Assembly (NCBI GenBank): GCA_034359265.1
Contig: CP136891.1
Location: 56,684,501 to 56,748,500, forward strand
Direction of reading: 5' to 3'
Length of the DNA stretch: 64,000 nucleotides
Source of the DNA: Canna indica
Taxonomy: Eukaryota > Streptophyta > Magnoliopsida > Zingiberales > Cannaceae
Each line of letters opens with the position of its first letter. Within the stretch, counting starts at the first letter, position 1. Both the position numbers and the translations under genes were made by a program. Below, in pieces: positions 46,197 to 57,233 of the stretch. Under the pieces are notes generated by a model. The model did no database searches and had not been told where the DNA came from. It was given only the letters and a program-made list of their open reading frames with translations.

Positions 46197-48433
46197 TTTT
46201 GAAAATGATATAGATAATTATTTTTAATTGAAAGGTGCATGCTCTTAGCTCAAGTGAAAGAAAGCTAAAAGTGTTTTGAAGATTGACATGAATCCAAAAA
46301 AAAATTTCTCATTAAATTTCAAGATGAATGAAAACAAAATAAATAAAATAAAAGATGATTAGACAAGAGGATCCACAAATAAAGAGATCAAAATAAAATG
46401 CTTTGACTAGAGAAAAATAGAAATCATTTTTGTTTTTGACCAAAATAAGATTCTTTTAAGAAGACATAAGTTTAAGTTTGAGAAAACACTCATGAAAACA
46501 AACAAGAAAATTCTTGACTAATGATTTTTTATCAAAATAAAACTCTATCAAAGAGCAAATGATGAATCATTTGAAGAAGGCGTGAAATATTTGATTTTTG
46601 TTGAAAGAAGACTTGTTTTTGGAGAGAACATGGTAAACAAAAGTTATCATTCATGTAAGATAAGCATGAATCATATTTTTGTGTATGAAACAAGGTACAT
46701 TGAGAGTAAAAGATGAGAAAAATCATATTTTTTACTATAATTTCATGAGTGATGGACAAGAAAAAAAATTTACCTTGAAAGGAAGTCTTGGAGAGGAGGT
46801 AGAACCCTAGAGGAAGAAAAGAGAGGACTTAGGATGGGGCAGCCGGTCGAATGGGCAAGGAAGCCCTAGTTTCGGGATTAAATAAATGGATTGAATGGCT
46901 AGGATTTGATCTGGGCGAGAAATCGGGCGATCTAGGCGATTATTTGCCTGCCGGTCGATCGGGCGGTCGAATGCCTATCGATCGCTCGATCTGCCCTGGT
47001 TTTTACCCTTAACAAAAATTATTTTTTGAGAGGGTGTGATCATCCAAATTTTGTGAATTTTTTTTTACACAAATTATACCCTATGAGGGTTCCAAAAAAT
47101 CAAGAATCACTCAAAAAAGATATTCCTACAACTTTCTAAAAATTCTACAAGATCAGTTGCATTTTTGTAAATATGAGTTGTTTATCCATCGATTTCAGAT
47201 TTTGCTCAAATTTCCTAGATATCAAGATATGATCATTTAACACTTGTTTATCAAGTTTGGAGTGAAATTAATATCGTTTAGTCAAGTTATGAGCTTAGCA
47301 TGATTTTAATCAAAATATGCTTGAAACCATGAAAGTGCTAAGAATCAAATTTGGCTATCTACTCATGTTTTCTCTAACTTAAACACTTGGACATCTAACA
47401 TGAGTGAATTCAAATATGTTTGTGAAAATTTAAATCCAATAGGAGATTTCTAAGTCAAATTGTTGACTTAGGTCAATTATTTCTAATTTGAGTCTCATGA
47501 ACTAATCTAGTGATCACATTGTTCATTTAGTTATGAGTCTTCATGTGATACCAAGTGTAACAACTTAGACTTATGTGATATATGCATTCAAGACATGTTT
47601 GTCAACTATAGAAAATGAGCTTTCTAATGAAGATTCTAACCTAGAGCAAATTTCATCCAATCAATATATGAAATTGCCTAAGTTATCAAATATTAACTTA
47701 CTCATGAATTTTCATATATTTATCAAGTAAAAACAATCATGAGCATAGAGACTTCATTAATCATGAATAATCAATTATTATACAAATATTTTTGCAAAAT
47801 TTGAACTCATACCTCACCTTGAGAATTTTACAAATTTTTCATTTCCTTTTCAATTTGGCTCTACTAACTTTCCATCACATTTTTGATAACTTGCAAGCAA
47901 TATTCATTAGTAACATAATGGAAATGTAACTACTAGCAAGTTATCGTACTAGATAGCAAAGAGAAAATCAAATATCGACTTCGAAATTTACTTTTTGCTA
48001 AATAGTTTGAAATCTGCTTCAAAATATGTTGACATTAATCCAAAAATGAATATTTAAGAGATCATAAATATAATATTGATGAAAACATGATCTCCAATCC
48101 TTCCTATTGGTTAAAAACCGAAAGGCCACAATGAGCCTACGATTTAAAACCGCAAGGTCGTATGAGCCCATTACAAGCTACATAGGTCTCCGAAGAGATC
48201 GGGAAATCAAAATCAAAAATCATTTTAATAAGACTTATCAAGAATGAAACATCTACTAACATTAAGCATGTATCAAAACTCCAACTAAGATTTAAGCAAG
48301 TGATTATAGGAGATGATACCAAAGATACCTAGATGCCAATTTTCATACCTATGGCATCTTCATGACTTGAAGTTGCAACCAATGATGAATTCTTCATTGA
48401 TGTCCATGGTCAACTTCAATTCTCCATCTTCCT
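46197..48433. other. Non-coding spacer of the pol-less element between gag and second ORF
   Basis: About 2.2 kb. The part 46960-48230 is the inverted match of 36560-37805 in the plus-strand copy. A small extra GTCGAC/GATCGA palindrome group lies at 46953-46990. No pol motif was seen. Confidence 0.7.
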
Positions 48434-49829
48434 TTACCCTTGTGCGGTTGCTCCCCCTACAAAAGAGCATGGGACTTTTGGTACCCAAATGACTTTGGGT
48501 CCTTGAGTGTTAGAGGGCTTAGCTACCCAAAGTGTTTTCACTCCACTTGGGTTCATCTTGAATGCACAATCATATATAACATGCCCATATACACCGCAAC
48601 AAAAATAATGTCCATTAAATTTCTTCCTTTCACTATGGACATGAGGTTTAATGTTGGAAAGTTTGACATGAGAGAATTGATGGACATGAGCATTCTTAAG
48701 TGAAGCATTCTTCTTTTTAACTTGAGGTTTAAGTGTAGAATGTCTAACATGAGAATGATGATGAACATTGTCATTCTTTAAATAAGCATTTTTTGTTCTA
48801 TTGTTCTTAGGAGATGAGGCATTCTTAAATTCATTTACTTTCTTACTCAAGGAAATGACTTCACTTTTCAAATCATTCATAGATTTTTGAATTGCATGCA
48901 ATTGGGTTTTCAACATGCTATTTTCATTTTTCAAATTATCATTTTTATGCTTCAAGGCATTAAACTCGGATTCTAAGTTATCATGGCATGTATCAAGTGA
49001 GCTAGATTTTAATTTTTCATTGTCTAATTCTAGAGTATGCACAAGTGAACTGAGTCTAGAATTCTCATTCTTAATCCTTTTATTTTCTTTATCCTTTTTC
49101 AAGAGCAAGACATACATGATTTTATATTCATCCATTAAATCATCAAAATCATGAGAACTAGATGAGTTAATACTATCATTATTATTAACATGACTAGAAG
49201 GGGAGGAGAGTACCTCATCATTATCATTCATGGGGCAAGTCTTTGAGATAGCTTCATAGTCATTGCAAGAGGACGTTTTCGTTTGAATTGGATTATGATG
49301 TGGAAACATTCGACCTCTTCTTTGTCTTGTTCTTCATGCTAGGGTAATTCTTTTTCACGTGCCCTTTCTCATTGCATAGGTGGCATACCACCTTTCTCTT
49401 CCGACTTTTTGTACTTCTTTGGCTAGAAACACTAAAAGCTTCAAGAACTTCATTAGATATAGGAGCATGACAATTGTCATTGTTTCCTTCATTTAGGGTA
49501 ATGAGTTCTTCAGTTTTAGCATAATCATAAAGCATATTCAGGGTATTCCAAATATCATATGCAGAAGTACAATGCATGATTTTATCAAGTACATTATTTC
49601 CCAAAGAACAAAATATGCAATTTGTAGCTTTTGCATTTAACTCAAATATATTAATTTGTTCTTGGGTCCATGAATCCATATTTTCTCTAGGTTCAATGTA
49701 TTTTATCTTTACCATGTTAAACACACCTATACCTTGAGTCTTCAGAAAAGTATACATTCTACTCTTTCAAAGACCAAAGTTAGACTCATCAAACCTAGGA
49801 GGTGAAGACGCTCTACTATCTAGTGCCAT
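48434..49829 (-). pseudogene. Broken gag of the pol-less element
   Basis: Starts at an ATG at 49829 (MALDSRASSPPRFDESNFGL). It has TGA where the intact copy has Trp, a knuckle CHLCNEKGHVKKN followed by Tyr in place of Cys, and a frameshift near 49295. It then continues to the second knuckle CCGVYGHVIYDC (with Phe-Cys-Cys) and WVPKVPCSFVGGATAQG. Otherwise collinear with the intact 465-residue gag at 34964-36361. Confidence 0.9.
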
Positions 49830-49883
49830 TTTAGGATCGAGATACGGTGTAGAAGAGATGGTGAAATCTCAAGCTACGAACCA

Positions 49884-49895
49884 GCTCTGATACCA
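49884..49895 (-). other. Primer-binding site of the pol-less element
   Basis: GCTCTGATACCA on the plus strand is the exact complement of TGGTATCAGAGC. It is separated from the 5' LTR by AT. Confidence 0.9.
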
Positions 49896-49897
49896 AT

Positions 49898-51464
49898 TGA
49901 AGACGAAATGGCGACACTAGAGGGGGGTGAATAGTGTGTTTACTAATTCGATTAGCCTAAATTCCAATTTAATCATTTTCTTGACTAATTAGGCGAATTT
50001 TAATTATGTAATTTAAATGCGGAAGCAATAATAAACAATTAAGCACAAATCAATATCAATGCAAACATAAGTGATATATAATGGTTCGCCCCAATGCCTA
50101 CTCCACTACCTAAGCACCCCCGCTTAGGATTTCCAAACTAATTTTACTAGATTAATTTGAGTCTCCCTTACAACGAGGATTTTGACTCGAAGAGTCGCAC
50201 TCTCGACCTAAGGCACTTCCACACCCGGAAGTCTCCGCCTTCTTATCGCGAGCACTCTTCCACCTCTACCCTAAGGGATAACTTAACTATCCAAATAAAA
50301 CTTAGTTTACACAGGTGGCTTTACTCCTTCACAACAAGGAAACCACTTTCCACACAGAAGACCCACCTAGTCTTCTATAGACGCAAATACAAGAGTTGAA
50401 AGATAGAATAAACAAAAGCTTATTACAAGAAAAGGAATTAAATTCTTATCACTATTGGACGCCTCTTCTTCACACGCCTAATTAGCTTGATCAACCCTTT
50501 GAAGTATAACACTTTTGGCAGCAAGGGATCAAGACTTAGCAGATGAACACTTGGTGCTTTGAAGATTTGGAAGATGCAATTTAATCACTCTTTTAAACCT
50601 TTTATCATCAAAGATCTGAGGCAGAAAAGATTCAGTAAAAAGATTAGAAGGGAGTATATATAGGTCTGGCTGAAACAGGGCGTCAACGAAATTATTTTCG
50701 ACCGTTACAGATGCCCGGTCGATGGTCCAATCGAAGCATCAATCGACCGACCATTCGACCGCTGGCTCACTATAATGTTTTTCCTTTGATCGGTCGACCG
50801 ACGGGTCGACCGCTCGACGAAAAAATGACTACTTCATACCCGGTCGACCAGTCGGTCAATCGAAGCTAGCTTCTATAAGCATTCGGTCGACCGACGGGTC
50901 GACTGATTATCGTGAGATTTAGCGTGGTCGACCAGTCGGTCGACCGACTCTGTGAAGCCGCTCGTGCTAAGTCATCCGGTCGACCAGTCGGTCGACCGTT
51001 GAACTTTTTGCCAATTTTTGGCATCAGTCGATCGATCGACGCAGCAATAGCCATATGATTTCACCAACTTCGATCGATCGACTAGTCGACCGAATGGCTA
51101 CTGCCATTTTTTGGCGACATTCGGTCGACCAATCGGTCGATTGAATTGGCTGTTGCCAATGCTTTTACTCCATTTGGATGACCGAAACAGAGTTGGAAAT
51201 TTTTCTAACTTGGATTTTTCATTTTGCGCTCGATTTCCGGCTTCGTTCTTCAACGTGATTTATGATTGAAGGATTGTCCATGCTACCTAACACGTTTTTG
51301 ATGCACACGTTGACCTGTTTGGATGATTGATCAAGATACGATAGACTTGACGAATCTTTCATCGATCCTACAATTTTCATGCTTAAATACTTGTTAAATG
51401 AGTTTGTTATTATCAAAATAATTATGAAGAAATATAGCATGAAGGAAGAGCCCTTCACCTAACA
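49898..51464 (-). repeat. 5' LTR of the pol-less element
   Basis: 1567 bp, matching 42894-44474. It begins TGAAGACGAAATGGCG and ends CTTCACCTAACA on the plus strand. Palindrome cluster near 50700-51180, with several GTCGACC pairs. Differences from the other LTR are scattered substitutions and short indels. Confidence 0.9.
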
Positions 51465-51469
51465 ATATT

Positions 51470-52010
51470 CTTCTCCATGTCTTCAACGGACTCAAACATT
51501 ATCCTAATCTAAACCCAAAGTAGTCTTATGCCAAATGACGAACTAATCTTCCTTTGAAGGTCTGATACAACGGTAGGCAATGCATTTATTCACAATTTGA
51601 TTATCCTAATATATAATTGCTATTAAATTTTCAATCCTTTTATCTTGCACTTAGCTGATAGTTTAAAAAATAAATATATGTGAAAATATTAACTTATGCA
51701 TATGTAAAAAATAATATAGAACCATAACTGAAGATAATACATCCTAATATTCTCTAGTCTTACTTAGCCCGCTTATACTATATTCTTCTCCATATTTTTA
51801 ACTGAGTCAAATATTATTCTAATTTAAACCTAAAGTAGTCTTTACGCCACATGACGATTAAATCTTCTGATACAAAGATAGGCAATGCAATTATTCACAA
51901 TTTGATTATCCTATAAGATATAATCGCTATAATTTTTCAATCCATTCTTATGCACTAAGCAAATAGTTTACAAAATAAATACTAAAAAAGTGAGCTAATA
52001 CTGTTAATGT
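51470..52010. repeat. Tandem repeat unit of about 310 bp, split by the retrotransposon
   Basis: 51470-51680 and 51785-51990 share TTCTTCTCCAT, CTAATCTAAACC-like, AAAGTAGTCTT and AGGCAATGCA words. Together with 42790-42893 they rebuild two adjacent units. No coding sequence. Confidence 0.65.
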
Positions 52011-52270
52011 ATTTAAGTGGGACGAATCATGAAATTTAGATCATTTATATTGAATTGAACTATGGGCATGCAATTTGAACAAATGGTGATATTCCATGAA
52101 ATTATGATTAAGTCTTCACCAAATATTATGAGAGCAAATAGTTTAGTTGATTTCTCAGGACTTATATAATTTTGATAATTTTGGTAAACACTAAGTCGTA
52201 CAATATGTATTAGAAGGAGATATTAGAAACATGATAATAGGTCTTATATGTCTTGATTTATTCAAGTTGC

Positions 52271-52569
52271 ATTTTGGGCACTACATAGTTCACAGTGCTA
52301 AGTACTAAATGGGTAGAAGAGCAGAAATGTTCATTCTTTGAAGTGTAGAGAGCAAAATATAATCTCAGATTTGTGAAAATTTAAATAAATCATGGGACCA
52401 ATTCCCTTAAATGGAATTATATTTTGGGCGCTACATAGTTCAGAGTGCTAAGTACTAAATGGGCAGAAGAGTAGGAATGTTCCTTCTTTGAAGTGTAGAG
52501 AGCAAAACATATTCTCAGATTTGTGAAAGTTTAAATAAATCATGGGATCAATTCCCTTAAATGGAATGC
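52271..52569. repeat. Two tandem copies of a 150-bp repeat
   Basis: Units 52271-52420 and 52421-52569 start ATTTTGGGC[A/G]CTACATAGTTCA and end AATTCCCTTAAATGGAAT. They differ at few positions. Close by, a 60-bp direct repeat with CAAACAAATCACAT[A/G]TTCAATGCTCGATA occurs near 52615-52710. Confidence 0.85.
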
Positions 52570-52710
52570 TATCAATATTAACAAAGAAGAGGAAGAAGAA
52601 TTCTTCTTCAAACAAATCAAAGAAGAAGTGATTAAAACAAATCACATATTCAATGCTCGATAGAAATTCTTCTTCAAACAAATCACATGTTCAATGCTCG
52701 ATAAAAATTA

Positions 52711-55540
52711 AGCAGAAAGAGTCAAAAAGAAAAGAAGAATATATTCTAATTAATTAATTAAAGTAACTCATAGTCCAGTTAATATGAACACCAATTCTTC
52801 AGCTGCATGAAAGAAATTAAAAGAGATTCGTGTTACTTAAATTACTTCACATGCATCACTGGAAGAACAACAAAGAGATCCAAGAAGAAGAATCTCTGGG
52901 ATTTTACGTACGCCGGCATCAAATGTGCTCCTCGACCTTTCTCGTCGTCCTCTTCTCCCTCCGAACGTTTGGTGTTGTAAGCCATCTTAATTTGCAGGAA
53001 CATGTTCAACACATGCATGGCGTCAATCATGCACGGTCACGATCAGGGTGAACCATAAAGACGCACTTCAAGGGGCCGCTCACTGGCAAGGTGTAGAATA
53101 AGAGTGCCATATGTGTGTGCCAGAATTGCGATCTCGACTACTAGATTCGCTCAACAAAATGTTATGATATACGTATATATAAACCAATGCATGGGTATGT
53201 CATATGCATGAATGAGTATTAGAAAGCAGAGTTAAGAGATTACCGTATTGCAATCTTGTAGATGGACATGAAACAATAGTTCCAGGAAGGGAGATGATAT
53301 AATGCAGAGGTTGAAGGAAAGGAAAATATGAATTCACTGATTAACTTCGTTGCAAAAATTCTAGAAATTTATTAAGTAAATAAATAGAGCATATCCAAAC
53401 AGAGCATACAAAAAGTCATCATTGGTAGAACTGCAAACCATAAGGTCATCACAAACTAAGTAAAGTAAATCAACATCTTCTACTCTTCATATATGTAGTC
53501 AACATAACATTACAAAGCTAACTCATGCTTACAATTATAGCATCAAAAAGAAGGAAACAATAACAAAGATCATCTGACCAACTACATCATCAAAGAGCAA
53601 AGTTTTGTCACTGCAACTACAGTAGGTTGCCTATACCAACTAATAGTTTAGTGACTGTTTGAAATAATAGGAAACATGACCGGTTTAATCTAAGTCAATA
53701 TAGTATATCAGCTAAGAAAAAAATACTAAGAATCATGAATACCAACTAATTAAGAAAAAAAATCGAAGGTTAATATAAGTCAATATAGTATATCAACAAT
53801 TAGTTTAAATGATGAAAAATTGAAACAAATACTAAGAATCATGGGCAAAACTGAAACAAATACTAAGAACAGTTAGTTTTTTAAATGATTTTTAAACAAA
53901 TACTAATCAGAAAACTTGAAACAAATACTAAGCTAAAATAAGCAGTATTTTTATTAAGATGCAGAGATACTTTCACATTAAGAATCATAGATAAAGGTAA
54001 TGGTCACTAAGCTTCAATTGATCAAGTTAAACTAATTATATAATCTAGGGAAATGCATATACATCAGTGAGTGTTCCCTGATGCAGATATATTAGTGACT
54101 GTTCACTAATTTATGGAACACTCGTTGATCAGTTAATTAGCTTCAATCATCTTACGAAAATTCATCAGTTAACCAAGATAGTAATTGGTTTAATTAGCAT
54201 ATTTAAAAAGTGAATTGCAATACACTTTCTCATGAATTGCAATAGCATATTTAGCGTAGAAATTGGTTTGAAAGAAAACAACTTGAACTGCAATACACAC
54301 TTTCTCATGCTCTCTTGATGGACAAACATGAAGAAGGGTTGTACTTGAAAGATGAATTGCATAATCAGCTTCAACATACCAATGAATAATTGAGGCATAG
54401 TTTATAATAAGTTTTCTGCTACATCATCCACATACTTGTGCTAACAATTATATATAATTATCAATTGCTCTGAACATAGAGTTTTCTCAAGGAATCTATT
54501 AAGAACTAATAAATATATCATGACATTGGTGAAATGACAAAGCTCGATAATTATATTTCTCTTTTTTTTTTGTAAAAAGGGCAAAAATTTTGAATTGTGA
54601 TTAAGTTGCAGATAACATTACGTAGCATTTCTCTTTATAAGGTATTTGTTAAATTTAAAAGGAAGAATACCAAAGAATCCCACCTCCTCCGAGCAACAAC
54701 AATTTCTTTGGCCTGCCTCATTTCCTCGTCCTCTCCACCAACAGCTACATCCATCCTCACATTGGCTTTCAATATCTAAACCCAGCAAAAGAAAAAAAAA
54801 CAAAAAACCATAAGAAAAATTCCACGTTTTCGAACATTCAACTATACAGAGAAGAAACAACTCACTGAGAAAAACTTGTCTATGAGGCTTACCTTTCAAT
54901 GCATATCAGGGAAGAAACAACTCTTCAAATCGGAGAAGGAAGCATATCACACACTCGCGGAGAACTTCAGATCTGCTGGTAAGAAGAAAATGGATAATGA
55001 AGGGGGGGAAATGGAGAAGGAAGCGGATCAGGTATGTAGGTGAGTGAAGTATAGGAGAATGAAAGAGAACGGCGTAGGGTTAGGGTTTTGGAGGAGAAGG
55101 GCTTTTGGAAGAGAATGGGGATGAGATGAACTGTAGTGGGTTTTGGAGGAGAATGGTGATGAGGTGAGCCATCTTAATCTGCAGGAACATGTCCGATGCA
55201 TGAGTGTTAGAAAGCAGAGTTGAGAGATTACTGTGTTGCAGTCTTGCAGATGGACGTGAAAACAATAGTTCCAGAAGGGAGACGATGCAGAGGTTGAAGG
55301 AAAGGAAAATATGAAACCACTGATTACCATGTTGAAGAAGAAGAGATGTGAACTGTTACTTGCGAGAGGAGACGTGTGAGATCAAAGTAAATAGAACATT
55401 TAAGTGAAAGATAACAGTTACGATAAAGAGAGGAGAGGAGAGAGAGAGAGATATGAAAACGTGAGGGAGAGTGAGAGGTAGAGAGGTGATTTTTTTTTAT
55501 TAAAAATTTAAAAAAAACTTCAAATTGACATGTCAGCAAA
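52711..55540. other. Intergenic region with a dispersed duplication
   Basis: No convincing gene. 52978-53345 and 55168-55325 share GCCATCTTAAT[T/C]TGCAGGAACATGT and then TTAGAAAGCAGAGTT[A/G]AGAGATTAC through AGGTTGAAGGAAAGGAAAATATGAA. The second copy lacks about 190 bp in the middle. Short open frames in the area have no family features. A GAGAGA-rich stretch lies near 55430-55480. Confidence 0.5.
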
Positions 55541-57060
55541 CATGTGAAATTGCTATATGACTTATTTGCATTTTGCTTTTAGTATATATATACAGATAAA
55601 TATATCTTGGACTTTGAAAAAAATTCTCAAATGTAGCCAATTCTTTTGTTGGCCAATTGTATACACGAACTTGTAAATTGGTCTCGATTATAGCCCGCCA
55701 TCCGCTATTTGTGAGTTTGGCTGAAGTTTGTGACGCGACGATCCAAAAAAGTAAAATATTCAACTTTGTTATGCCAACATCTGATCATGTGGGATGCTCT
55801 TATTAATAAAGATTTGATTTCTCACTATCACATCTAGTGACTTCCCAACGGTCCTTGGACTCACACGGGATGAGCATGGACCGGTTAACCGGTTCATTAA
55901 TAATTTTTTAAATCGATTCATTAATATCGATTTTTTAAAATCATTAATCATAAATCAGTCCTTTAACTTTAATTAACATGTATTTTGGTTTCGATTTTTG
56001 TGGTTCGATTAACCAATAAATTTTTTTAACATATAAAAATAATAAAATTATATAAATTGCAAAACACATTTCAAAATTACTCTAATATAAAAAATACACA
56101 TCAAACATAATATTTATAAATAAAAAGTCAAAAGAATAATAATGTCATCACAAATCTTTATTTAGTAAAAATATATATTATAAAATTATAGAGACTTTTG
56201 TATCATACTATTTATTCATATTAAAAAAAATATATAATTGGTCAATTTTTAGAGAATGAATTATAATTTAAATGTACTTTTGTTCGTGCTTGAGAGTTGG
56301 GAGCCTTCTGGTCCGATTTGGTGTCTCTCATTGTCTGGTTCGACACCGGTGGGGGCGGATCTACAAAAGGTACTCCGACACTCAAGTCAGTGGGATTCCA
56401 TGATAGAGGTAATGCCAATTGGAAATTAGGATTACCTGAGGCGTGTCGTGTCTGTATATATTGTAGGTGGGAGTGATAACGCTGCTCAGTAATCTCGCTA
56501 CAATTATTGCCCAAAATGGGTCTAGGCCAATCGAGAAGATGGGTTTGTGATGATATATCCCTCGTGATAAGAAAGGGTCTGTGTGTCCATGTATGGCTGG
56601 GTGGATTCCCTGAAAAGAGCGTCTGTCCGACTTGAGTCTGGCCCAAGGGTGTAGTTGAGCGGAGCCCTTGGGCGGGGTCACACGATTTGGTTCAGAATGA
56701 ATGATGGGGGCCGTTAGATCTAATCCGATCGGGCCCAATAATTCTTAGTCGAGTCCAACTTCAATATATATTTTAAGACCAATCACAAATGACATACTAT
56801 AATTACAACCAATCTATAACTTTATGTATACAATTGGAAATTTCCTCAAAGTTCATGCTATATTTTAGCTAATAACCTTAAAATTATATATATATATAAC
56901 TTCTATACATTTTTTTAAAAAACTAATTATATATTTAATAAAAAAATAATATTTTATTATTTAGAAAAATTGATGATCTGACCAATTGATCCACCGGATC
57001 CGCCAACTTCTACGAGAGCCCAAACCAGGCCATAGACATGGTTTAGACAAAAGGGATGAT
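55541..57060. repeat. Degenerate transposon-like sequence
   Basis: Near 55610-55740 the sequence CTCAAATGTAGCCAATT...GGTCTCGATTATAGCCCGCCATCCG resembles the arm of the MULE TIRs at 6381 and 42365. Near 55870-56030 there are GGTTAACCGGTT and TCGATT repeats typical of hAT-like MITE ends. 56280-56740 is GC-richer, with no intact gene; its minus-strand open frames have no known motif. Boundaries are unknown. Confidence 0.35.
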
Positions 57061-57110
57061 ATTTCCGTAATTTAGACAAAAGGGAGGGCCGAGTTTATAC
57101 TAAGGACAGG

Positions 57111-57141
57111 AGATAGGGTTTCGCTCGCGCCGCTAGGGTTT
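57111..57141 (+). promoter_or_regulatory. Two telo-box motifs upstream of RPL18A
   Basis: TAGGGTTT occurs at 57114-57121 and 57134-57141 (reverse complement AAACCCTA). Telo-boxes near the transcription start are a known feature of plant ribosomal-protein genes. A GGGCC word occurs just upstream near 57087. The start site itself is not determined. Confidence 0.7.
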
Positions 57142-57233
57142 TGGACTATATTAATCTCTCCTGTTATGTCCTGAGAGAGGTCTCGGAAGTCGGAAGTTCG
57201 TTAGGCGGCGCGGCGTGGGAGGACTCAGGATCG

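Larger units (their letters stand above)
42894..51464 (-). mobile_element. Complete pol-less LTR retrotransposon (LTR-A family) with ATATT target duplication
   Basis: An 8.57-kb minus-strand element flanked by a perfect 5-bp direct repeat ATATT (42889-42893 and 51465-51469). 3' LTR 42894-44474, 5' LTR 49898-51464, each TG...CA in both orientations. PBS complement GCTCTGATACCA at 49884-49895. Polypurine tract AAAAAGGAGGAGA adjacent to the 3' LTR at 44475-44488. The 5.4-kb interior has a gag (broken) and a second ORF resembling plant transposon-associated proteins, but no protease, integrase, RT or RNase H motif. It must rely on enzymes in trans; this fits TR-GAG-type elements with an added ORF. 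Confidence 0.92.

Noticed and set aside
45865..46227. Plus-strand 120-codon open frame
   Set aside because: Antisense shadow of the second ORF of the retrotransposon, which has the recognisable domain.
54597..54899. Open frames on both strands, one with a Cys-rich CEDGCSCWW string that recalls metallothionein
   Set aside because: Spacing of Cys does not fit plant metallothioneins; frame and strand are ambiguous and there is no supporting context.
56242..56738. Two overlapping minus-strand open frames of 134 and 118 codons
   Set aside because: No family motif, no intron context and transposon-like neighbours; the two frames exclude each other.
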